NCBI GenBank assembly: GCA_029851415.1
Contig: CM056741.1
Location: forward strand, 162,799,685 to 162,863,684
Length of the DNA: 64,000 nucleotides
Direction: 5' to 3'
DNA from: Eretmocerus hayati
Taxonomy: Eukaryota; Arthropoda; Insecta; Hymenoptera; Aphelinidae
A program made the translations under genes and the position numbers. Positions 1-11,900 of this stretch are shown piece by piece (position 1 is the stretch's first letter; each line of letters opens with the position of its first letter). The notes below the pieces were generated by a model, which worked only from the letters and a program-made list of their open reading frames with translations, did no database searches and was not told where the DNA came from.

Positions 1-2775
1 CATTCATACTCATCATGGTCTTGAGTTTATTCAAGACAAAAGGCCTGTAGTAAATGAAATTTTTCAACATTCCAATCTACAGTAATTGAGATGCGATTTC
101 ACACGCGTAAAAGCCAACTGAGTAACTCAATCCTCGAGTGTTAGTTCAGGCTGAATTGATTTCGTCATATATGGAGGGTTTGGTGGGTGATATATCTCAC
201 CTGTATAATCGATGCATTCAGTGTGATGAAATCTTATTAAAATGATGCCAAATCAATTCACTTGATTTTCAGGATGTCGAAAAGTAAGTAAAAAAAGATT
301 CTATCCTTGCACGATTCTGACACTAAATTACAATTTTGCTACAATTTTTATTGCTACAGTGCTACAGATCCAATATTCATTCAGAATCAGCACCAATAAT
401 CGACACCGATAATCAATCAATTGCAATTAACCATGGTTAATTTTTGGTGGCAACCACTGGTTAATTACTAAATCCAACCACTGGATGATAACGATGTCAC
501 ATGATTGAACACGCGGCTCGAAGAATGGATAAGTGGAGGCTCCGCCGGGAACATTATTCGATAAAAATGTCTCATCACAGTTTTTGCACCAATCAGACTA
601 AAATGAGCGTGATAATCATTAGTCATCACGGTTAAACATTCATTATTCGTATATCCTATATCAATGGCTCCTGCAAAGAGTAACTTTTTTTTCCTTATGG
701 TTGACGAAGAGCAGTACATTTTCCTTGTCATCGACAGGAGTAAGGCGTTTTAGTCATAATCGACGAAGAGTAACCCTTGCTTATCAAAATTCAAAATTTG
801 ATGGAATACGGGATCTTCAAACGCCCATTTAAGACTCAAAATATCTTGGATCTGGCTGAAAGTGTGGATACCAGGGTTTTAGGGGTCGCACATCACGAAA
901 ATGGAGTCAGATTTCTAAAGTTTGGAACATTTGATTCAAGATGACTGGCACAGAATTGAAAACTCCTCAGATCTGGGTAGAAATTTCATACTTGGATTGG
1001 TGGGTCACTTACTTCGCGGAATTGATGTCATCAGCTGACATCTAGGTTATGAAAATTTAGAACGGCGGATCCATGACGTTGGCAGAAAAATGACCAAATT
1101 TTCAACGAAATCCAGCAATATTGAACACATTCCTGCACATTGGCCTCGCCTTTTTTAACCTTCGAAATCGGGAAAATTTTTAATCATCCATAGACCATTG
1201 AAAATCTGCCATTTCGAGTTCTCAGGATCTATACTTTAGAATTCGCAATCAGCGATCCCAAAAACCCTGGTATCTAAATTTTCAACCGAATCCGAGGAAT
1301 TTTGAGTATTAATAAAAGTGTTACTCTTCATCGATCGATCACAAGTTTGCCACTCTTCATCAGTCACAAGAAATAGTCATATTCTCCGCCGATCACAAGC
1401 GACTCGCTCTTACTTTTCGTTTGAGCAATTGCAATACTGTCTCCCGAAGTCTACTACTTATCGGTCTACCGGTCTGCGTATTAAATCGTGTAGCTCGATA
1501 ATCAAACAATTGATTGAATTAGGCGAGCGAACACTGGTTGAATTTTCAACCACTGGTTGGACAATTTGGGCGAAAGTCAACCAATTTTTGACAGTGTAGA
1601 TAACGAGAGAATGATACCCGAATAGAATAATCCGAGAAAACAATATGTACATTCAACAATTATATTGTTCCACACTCCGTTAGAACTTGTTTTAAAACTG
1701 AATATCCCACGACCCACAAATGTTCAATTATCATCCCTAAAATGGCCATTATGTAATATTTGTAGCAATATTTGTTTGAACGTTTTTGACGGATAATTTC
1801 AAGTGAATGGATCACTCTGACTCATAGTTTCGATCTCAAACGACATGATTTGAAAGTAGGCGAGAATGTAGAAAATGGCATTTCAATACCAATCGAGAAT
1901 TTTTTTTCTGCACAGGAGTTCTCTAGCAGCTCTTTCAAACTGCTTATGCTTCATTAGCACAGAAATTCAACTTTTTGGAATTCCATGGCCTATATTTGAT
2001 GATCAAAGCGGAGAAAAGAATAGGTATTGCATCAGGAGCTTTATTGATGACGTTTTTCAGAATCAGTTCTTTCATCGAAACCAATCTGACTTCGGTAATT
2101 CAGATATCGATCCACGATTGAAATTCTCAGAAACCACAAATGGGCCCAGACTGAGCTCTATGGAATTTTCAATAAATTCTGCAGCATGAGATTAGTTCGT
2201 CTCAGTATCCCTGATGCGATGGGAAAATTGAATACCATTATTTTCAAAAATTTTCGAGTTTGAATTGCACCTTGTTTTTTCCTGGAAATCTCACATACCT
2301 CATCCCAGCATTTTCACTCCATCAAAGCAGATATTTCCTTTGTTTCATCTCCCATGGAATATAAACTTTTTTTTCGAGTGGAACAAAGAGCTTCTATGCT
2401 TTTAGTAACAGTCATCAAACAAGAAATTCCACGTTTTATTCATCATCACTCGCGCAACTGGAATCCATCAGCTGCTGGTCAATATTTGAAAACTCGTTGT
2501 TATGACTTTGAATCTCAAACACGATTTCCAGGTCAAAACTCTACTTTTCCCTCTGTTTGACTTCATCGGATGAAATTTAGTGGATGCTGTGCAAATTTGA
2601 ACGGGTTCTACATCTCTCCAAAAAAGGCGATTTCATGGGTCATCTTGTATAGCCATCGCGTTTGAATATTTCGAGCATACGTTCAGTATGCGTTCAATTA
2701 CATTTCAAATTGTGGTAGATCACAAATTCAACGATGATTTCTAAGGCTAGGAGCAGATTATAATTATCGAATTAC
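1..2775 (-). other. tmem151 intron sequence downstream of exon 6, running off the window
   Basis: No further TMEM151 exon with a KLFG-like motif was seen here. The only structure recognised is the imperfect foldback at 430-1598. The other open frames are short, AT-rich and without family features. Confidence 0.6.
430..1598. mobile_element. Degenerate foldback element
   Basis: The two halves are imperfect inverted repeats centred near 1045. ATACCAGGGTTTT at about 870 pairs with its complement near 1262, and CGAAGAGTAAC near 763 pairs with GTTACTCTTC near 1320. The ends carry CCACTGGTT motifs (450-480 and 1534-1560). No transposase frame was seen. The boundaries are approximate. Confidence 0.5.
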
Positions 2776-2970
2776 CTGGTAGTCGGCATATTGCGTGTTG
2801 CATTCGATGATTAGTCGGAGCGGCCAGCTTAGTAGTAGAGCGCTAAGGCACCAATAAACGTATGGACGAGTAAACCATGGATTACCTAGAACAGCTACGA
2901 GGGTTACTGGGCTGAAATTACAGCCCAGATCCAGTCCTTCTCTCATCTCCATGAATTCATCTCGAAATTC
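2776..2970 (-). CDS. tmem151: tmem151 coding exon 6 (third membrane segment); last exon in the window
   Basis: There are 65 codons in phase 0. The acceptor is TTTCACAG before GAATTTCGAG and the donor is TACCAG|GTAATT. The exon starts EFRDEFMEMREGLDL, equivalent to the vertebrate DYMEAREG motif, and ends with a hydrophobic YWCLSALLLSWPLRLIIE segment and TQYADYQ. The good donor shows that at least one more coding exon follows off the left edge. Confidence 0.93.
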
Positions 2971-5900
2971 CTGTGAAAGATTCCGAAAAAGTCACAAATT
3001 AAGTAAGTTGATTCACAAGGATTTTCTCATACTTCAGGAATTTAAAACTCAGTAATCTCGAATTTCAAACTCAAAGTTGGATGTGATTCTACAAAATAGG
3101 GAATGGTAAGTCGTTAGATATTCGATTACAAACTTTGAATAGTACCTGGAACGAGTGAAAGGTAGAAAAACTTGTTTTAAAAGTTACCTGCTCAGCGAAA
3201 AATCTCGATCTCGCCTCCTCGAATTCCTCGGCCGATCTGGGATTTGAAAAGGCGAAAGTCTTGGACAAGGTAATTTTTGTTATCGGTATCTTTGGGTCCA
3301 GAATGAGCTCTTTGCTGATGTCCTTCGAGCCGCAATAGTCGTAAAAGTAGAAGGACGTTGCAGCATGAGAGTCGACTCTTTCATAGTACACCTGTGTTCA
3401 ACGAGGTCGTCAAAGATAAGTAGTTCTATCCACATACATATATAGTTAAACTCTCTAGCATACTTTGAGTTGAAGAAAAACTTTTTTTCCTTCACAGGAA
3501 CTTCCCTCGAGTGCGGAGTATCTGAGCGCTCTCTTTTTATTTCATCAGCTGATCCAATCTCAATTCAATGCGTCATGATTTATCGTAAAATACTCTAAAT
3601 TGAGCTATCTATAGGATATCCTTGAAGTACGCGATGGATCGGTTCATCACTTTGAACGAGTGGTCGAGTGCACGTTTGATAATTGCATCGCTTGTTCAAT
3701 CGATATTCTCCTTTTGTGAAGTGGTACATTTCAAGTATCGGAAAGAGTACTGACCTATTTTTTATGGATATCACGTGTGCGAAATTTTTGTATTTTTATC
3801 CAAAGATGCGAATCAAACGGAGTTATCTTTGGGAATGAAATAATAAACAGGGTATTTTTGTAACAGTCTGTACTACGGCCCCGGAATTCATTTGAAATTC
3901 GAAGTTTTGTTGTTTTACGTGATGAATTTTGATTTAGCTAAGATTCCAATTCCAGGATGAGAATAGGACCTATTACATTCACACGAATCCAATAAAATGA
4001 TGCTATCATACACTTGTTTGCAGAATAACAATATCTGATGGCGCTGGACATTGTGATTTTCAGCCCCACCCACCGGCCCATGAATCTTTCATGTAGTTGG
4101 TGGTTAGTCCCCAACAGTAACTTTGCCCGGATACTTTTCCTTGAAAAGTGATTCACTCAGTAAGCCCCTTTAGATTTTGAATTTCAGGCAGGAGAAAATT
4201 CTTCAGGGCGTCACCAAGCCGCAGTCTCGAGATTGGCATATCACGAAAGTGACTATATACGTAGAAAATTTTTTTCCTATCACCTGCTGTATGAAAATTG
4301 TAAAATTTGGAGCATTTTCTGATAGAATTTTTCAAATTTATCGTACAACTATCATTTCGCGAGATGTCAGTGACTCATAAGAATATTCAAAATTATTTCT
4401 TCTTCAAGTCTGAAAGAAAATGATCAAAGTCGATGTTGTAGAAGGTCATCTCAAAGATGATTTGATAATATTATATGGAACAAAGTGTAGACAATCAACC
4501 CTGGAATATCCAAACTTTTGCACATCTTGAACAACCTCAAGAATAATGATCCTTCAAAATTTGTTTTTTTTCACCACAAAAACCTCAAATGACTAAATGG
4601 ATAAAAAATTAATTAACCTGCGCTATTTTTAGAAAAATAGTCAAAAATCTGTTATTGCAATTCACTCTCCAAAACCACACAGTGAATCCTATTTGCATCT
4701 TCTGCTCTACCAGATCCCAATAGGATTGACAATTGCGAATGCGTTCTATACCATACAATGCTAAACCTTTTGCAATCCCGGGAGATTATCCATTTACATG
4801 GACAATTGAGCCTCCTCATTCAAATTCACTACATCACATACCAACTTGATGAACCATGAAACAAATTAGCCAGCCTATCATCCCACTCTCACACCGAGTA
4901 ATATCGATTTTGCAATATCAATCGTCCATATCACAAAGGGACAATACGAAAGCGATCTCGAATGCCTTCTATCATGTGTCTACGAATCGTAAACCGATCC
5001 CTCATTCTCCAGAGTCAATTCAAAATTCAATACCCTCACTCAATAATAATCATCCCCAGAGCACGAAAACAGTCCGATCAAATTCCTAATACGATGTCCC
5101 AACATCCTAGTCTGTACTAAGAATACCTACATAGAGTACGTAATCATGTCTGACGGAACGTTGATCTGTTCTACTGCACTTCACTCTCCGCCTATTCCTC
5201 GTCTCGATGCGACCCTATATACGTATTCTCCAATACGAGACATACATCACACACAATTCCATACCCGTGCTCTGTACACATGAGCTTCGTTTGTGAATCT
5301 CCAATGCAAACAAGCCGCTTCCGTATTAGTACACACCCATTTCATAGAAATACCATCTCTTCCAACTCAAAGCCTTGAAAAGGATCGCCAGGTCGACAAG
5401 CATATCAGGTTACTTTCACTCTCTAACACTCATTTCAGAGTCGGAATGCACACACGCACACACACACATACACGTGTATAAAATACCTCAGAGATCGAGA
5501 TATATCGAAAGGTATGCGAAAAAAAGAGGGTACTTGTTATTATAATTTCGAGGCGTGGCATCGATCGCTCTTGGCTCTCCATGCAGCGCGTGATTAATCA
5601 TGCAAAGTGGCTTGCCACTTGTTTGCCACCCTCTATACTCTTCTATCGCATCAGATAATACAAAGAAGAAAGAGTTCACATACCAATGCACACTAATAAA
5701 AGAGCTGATCGATTGCAAAGCTTATCCGTTATAGTATTATCCAAGGCTATGCGCCACTATCGACTGTATAAGGCTGTACGATACGTTACTCTGTGAGACA
5801 TCGATTGTTGGCCTTGCTTCTCTTCAACTCTTACTCGCAAAGCTTTAACACATGCATTTTTACCCAGATACGTGTTAGTCGATCGGGGTGCAATGGCCCT

Positions 5901-8900
5901 GACCATGGACATGCCAGGACAACTCGAGGTTTCTCGTTCTTATGAGTTTTACCTGTAAATATATATACACGTCGGAACCACGCGATGTACACACGCTATA
6001 ATTTTGGTTAGTCGTTAGTAGTAGCGTATATAAATTGCTTAGGGTCAACGACCTTAGTGGAAGTGTACAGTAGGTTGAGCACATTTGGTGCAAGATATAA
6101 GATGAATAGATAGACAGATAGCAATTCATTGTTCTTTGGATTTGAGAGTTAAGAATTGATTTTTGTGAGAACTTGAGGGGAGAAGCAACCCTAATTCTAA
6201 AGTCTAGCCTAAGGGATCGTGGGGGCTGGAGTTTCATTGGGTAATTTTTTGAGATAAAAACGATGGCAAAGTTGGTTCTAGAAGAAAGAGTTTCTAACCA
6301 TTCTTTTCTTCTGGCCTTGCGCTACCTTCAACGGATCGCTAAGCCCAAACAACAACTCGTTTAAAATCATAGAACTAGCTTCAAAGGAATTTTGAACCGA
6401 TTCGTCAAGTTATGTAGGACTATTTCCATTTTTTTCCGGTCAAAATTCTACATTTTCTCATTGTAAGGCCTCTGAATTAAAAAAATATTGACTTTTTCGA
6501 GAAATTGCAAGAATACTGTTTTATTTGAATTGAAAAAAGAAATACTTCGGAGCAGTGAGGAAAAATAGCGACAATGAGAATTATATCATTAAAAAGTTAT
6601 ATAATTTATATAAGGTAAGTGTACCCAACTTGCCTCTGTACCCAACTTGCCCCCATATGCCGATCTCGGGGATGGGCACTCCTTGGCCTCCCAGCAATTT
6701 TTTTTCACGTTTGTTATGTTGAAATATGAGAAAGTAAGTAGTTTGCATCGACCCCGAATCATTTCTGCGTTCTCTAAAAAAATCTAAAGTGATTTTTCTA
6801 TTTTTTGTGATTGCTTAGCTAGAAAGCACCGAGGGAATCGCCTTCAGTAAAATCGGTGCCAAATTCTTTGAGTTCAACCAATTTTGACGTACCTTAGCGC
6901 ATTCGATTCCTTGTTTCAAGACCTTCAAAATCCACCCTTTAGAGTTGCAAAACTCTGATTTGGAGCAATTTCCTGTACGAAAAAAGGAGATGATACCGAG
7001 AGATGATTTGTAAACAAGGATGCCAACATCGGAGTGTACCTAACATGCCCCCATATGTTTATCTCGAAAGGGCGTGCAGAACGACTTTTTTTACCACTCA
7101 GAACGTGTTTATCGCATCAAAATGGGACGGAAATAGTGTTTCGAACCACCGAAAAGCTCCAAATGTGCGTGCACGACGATAAAAACACTTTATCGCCGAT
7201 TTCCATCATTGATTTTGGAAGAATTGAGACAGTTCGGCTCCAAGTCATCGAAATTAGACGTAGCTTAGTGCATTTTAAAGGCCTTGAGACAAGCTCCAAA
7301 ATGAGCTATAAGATACGTTGGAAAATATTGAGATGGACCAGAGTTGTTGGGAAAATGGCTTAATGGGGGCAAGTTGGGTACACACTTTTGTAAACTCTCA
7401 AAAATCACCGCAAAAAAGGTCCTTCCTCGATGAGTGTGTCAAAAATGTAATCCTATTTGAGATCTACTGTCGATCCGCAAATTTCCAGATGTGTTCCAGC
7501 TGAGGTCTCAAAACGGTAAAGATGATTCATCATCGTATGAGCCTTATCGGATATTTTCTGAGATGCGGATCAAGTCTAAGTCTACGGGTAATTTTTTAGT
7601 GATGTAAATAGGACTCTTTGGCCAAAACTACGACCCCATAATATACATAAATATCCAAAATTGTGAGAAATCTCATTGGGACACTATACATTACCGATCT
7701 CGAAACATTGTGCTAATTGAATACTGGGTGTGATCTCATTTGAGTGAACAGTCGGTAATTTTGTATTGTATATCCCCTTCAGAAAATACGTGGAAAAACT
7801 AGAAAGGATATCGACAAAGCCTTTCAAGACCTCTGTTCAGATAGTCGATGCATTTGAAAGATTTTCAGTTTTGTTTTTCATTTCCCAGATGAGCAAGTGG
7901 CGTTAATCACAAAAATAAAAATTAAACATGAAAACTTCAGACAACACGAGTAATTTTTTGCGGAGCGATTCGTGACTGTTAATAGATTGAAACTTCCATG
8001 CAAAACTTGACAAAAGTAGCCGTCAAAGATACACGTCTCTGATTTTCTTAGCACGATTCGTTGTTGGAACACTCATTCACGAAATGATTCGAGCATTACA
8101 CATCGATTTCGTAAAGGTCAATCGGTCGAAGAAATACTTCGTCAATCGTATTGATCCTCCAATTTTTTGACATCACCAAACAATGTTGTAGATATATAAC
8201 TGCCAGATGCATGACGAAAAATGGGAATGAAGGAGAGTAGGCCCAGCTCTTAAAGCTTAAGATTTTGATTTCGAAGGGGCAGATCTCGTTAACCGGAGCT
8301 CTGTGATTGTGAAAGTAGTGACCACATGGTACGTAGATGATGTAGGTATTCAATTTGGTGCAGACATATCGTAGATTATAGAAGGGGACCTAACTAGGTC
8401 GAACGCGTGGCAAGGAAAAAAGAACAAGAGGATGAGCTCCTCTGGATTTGGCTGCGGTACCTATACTCTCTTGCACTCGTGATCGAGCGAGCCAGACGGC
8501 TTTAGAGTTTTTGTTGACTGAAAAGCGTATCTATACGAGCTGCTCTACGATGTGCCACTGATTACTTAGCATCACGAAGTACCGTGGTCTAGAGGATGAA
8601 GCTATCCATTCAATTTTTTCTTGATAGAGAAGTGATCGTTTGGATCTAATGAATCAATTTTTTTTTTGTCTAAAACCATTATCAATTTGATGACTTTTTT
8701 GTGCGTTATGATCGCATGGATGATAATCCATCATGAATTTCAGAGGTCAGGTTTTGATGGACATTCTTCTCCCGGGCTCTCGATCAAAAATAAGATGAAT
8801 CTCATTCATATTCTGATCTGTCAAATGTGTCTGTTGACCAGTACTAATTAATTAGTGTTGGCCACTGTCGAATTAATCATGGGTGATTTTCTGCGCATTT

Positions 8901-11900
8901 CTGTGAATTTCCACTTTGAGGGCATACATTATATGATTAGTAGGCGACGTTCTTTATGGAAGCACATGTTGAAAAATTCATCCTGAAAGGTTCATCTCAA
9001 GGATTAAATGTGCTGTAAAACTATCACAATTACTGAAGCTACACATTTTGTGGCGTTTCTTTGAAAAGCAGAAAGTTTATTTACATAAAACCATCTGAAT
9101 CAACCCAATTACGTTCTCTTCTGTGAATTTTATTCAAATCAGATTCTCAAGGCTATGATTAATCCCTCTGTACGAGTAACATCATTCTTTCAAACCATTA
9201 GCTCATCATCCCTTTAGTTTTCCATGGACTGGTTCTCATTTAGAAAAACTGTTTCATTCTTAACCAGCAAGACTCGCTCATTAACGATATCATGGAAGCA
9301 GAGAAAATGCGCTCCATCTTATAATCAGAAGAGAGAACAAGGCAGATTTTCCTACATTAGCATAAATTAAAATCTCTTCGACCAAGGTGAGAATCCTTAT
9401 TTCCAGAATTCTGAATTTATTTTACGAGAAGCTTATCTTAGCAAAAGATTGAGATTAAGCCGTTGGAGAATCTCCCTAATGAGGCTCAGGTGAAATTTCT
9501 CAGGTGAAATTGAAAAAAATGACTCGTCGAGAGAATGGAGTTCGGGACAAAATGTTTCAAAATCCCCCGTTCTATTATCATTCAACGTACTATACAATTT
9601 TAACTGAAATCAGTGAGTTCGAGTTTGTGATAATTCTAATATTGCGAATTAAAATGATCGATGGAGCAGATTTTAGCCAAATTATGCAAAATCAGAGTAA
9701 AAAATCTATAATTACTGTGAAAATTTCCACATTCGGGCATCGGAATTGAATAAATTATCATCATCAAGAGCAGAATTTGATTACCGAAATTTCATTATGC
9801 AAATTCAGCAAAACGGTCAACAAAGACTACGGCCAAATCGATTAGCCACCGCTGCGCAAACACTGCCAAAGTGTGGGCGTATACCTCTCTCTCTCTCTCT
9901 TTTTTCCGCACAATTGGACTTTATACGCGACGACACAAAGGAGAGGCGGTTGAATAGCGGATGTACGCAGGGCCAAGTCAAATATTTCTGCTGCCGGGCA
10001 ATGAAAGGTGAGCACTTCGATTTATGGATGCCAACTGCATGAATTCATCGGTGTATTGTCATATAATAAAGTCACAATCGAATGCTATTTCAATACCATA
10101 TGAGTATTTGATATTTGAAGGTACAAAATATGCCAACCCCAAATCTTAGTCTCAAGCATATCCTCTGAAACAAAAAATTCCATTTAAAATTAAAACTAAT
10201 TCTCTGACTTCTGAACACGTGAAATTTTTCTTTGGCACTCGTGAGAATAACACTTTTAAAACATCTACTGTCGTAAGTAAGAAAGACCGTCGGACTCAAA
10301 AATCAAAGCTGAGATAATCGACAGAATAAGAGTATTTAGGAATTTTTCTTCTAACATTTATAAAATGAGTTTGCGGTCATAAATATTAGATTTTTATCGA
10401 TTGATAAGGAAAAATCTAACTTGCAAGAACAGATCGGGCTTAAAAGGATCTGTCAGAAACTGAGTTTATTTCATATTGATTCAAACGTGCCTTACGGTGT
10501 ATCTTATTTTAGGACGAAAGACATGGTTATGACACTTGCCACTGGAATCGACCTCACGGCTGAAAGGTTTGAGCTAATTCTGATTTGGCCATTAGATACT
10601 TTGATAAAAGCCAACAAGAACCTCCGTAGCCTCTCATTAAAGGGTCGTATGCACCAGTAGGGCACGGGCCTGGTCAATAGGTAAGCGGATGAATATCGCG
10701 TAAAATTACACCTCGAAGTCGGAAAATCAATTTGATGCTTACCGGAATTAAGAATTTACGGCTGAGAATGAATTTTGAAAATGAAATAATCACGAAAAGC
10801 TTAAAACAAAGCAAGTTCACTATTATCGAGGAAAACTGAATTAGTAAAATTTTTGGCAAAATCGCGCCACTAAATGTGTACGCACTCAACGTGCATACAA
10901 AAAATGATTTTCTGCTTCTTGTATCTGTGGTATTTCATAACACTATCATACTATTCGATAAATTTGCTCGCCCAAATCCCGGACGAGCCTCACCGCAACA
11001 TTTCATACGCACCAAGACCGAAAACAGAAAACATAACGGCACACGGACCCGACGTTCTCAACCCTTTTTGATGATAACTTTTTAAATCAAAAAACAAACA
11101 ATTGCGCAAGACAGAAAACTAAAGAATAACAAAAATCATGTCCTGTTTGATTTTGCCTCAAGCAGTTTGAGGTATCAAACGACATGACATCCAATATTCT
11201 AAATTTTTCACGAAACTCTCCATATATCTATATTTGCACGTCACATACATGTCGTTACAGAAAGTCGTCGAATTGTGAGGGTATATAATTGCGTTGGGTG
11301 TACGATATATTTGTGCGTCGAAGACTTACGAGTTGCGGCGCGACTCTGGCGAATTCAAAAGCAACAATAATCGATCGTGAGGGGAACCACACGTGGACGC
11401 ATACACATCGTATGCATGCGAATAGTATACCATGAATATAGTATGATTATAACGAGAGGGAGAGCCCTGTGTAGATATATGCAAGAACACGTGCATGCGC
11501 TTGCATGCGATGAAGAGACATATATAGAGAGGCTCTTACCGCGATAAACTCGACGCGCTCGATGCGGCACCGGGAGTACTTCAACCTTGATAATGCAAGC
11601 CAGAGAGGAAAAATTTACAGCGAGATCGAGCACATGTAACTGTGTAAAACTGTACATCTGTCACTCGATGCAGCTATTTTAGGATCATAAAAAAGAATGA
11701 ACTCATATATATTCATTTTCTTTTTTCTCTCTATTCGTTTTCTTTGGGGGGGGGGGGGGGGTTAGTTGATTGATTATGCAATTGAAACTTTTTATTTGTG
11801 TGCGTCCGTAATTATCTACTCAAAAGAGTATGACTAATTGTCGAAAAGTGCTAAGATCTTCCAAATTCTGATTCAACCATCTGGTTAATATTCATTTTCA

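Noticed and set aside
7034..7363. A 109-codon open frame as a possible gene
   Set aside because: It lies inside the MITE at 6613; the equivalent region in the copy at 53715 is broken differently, so it is not under coding selection.
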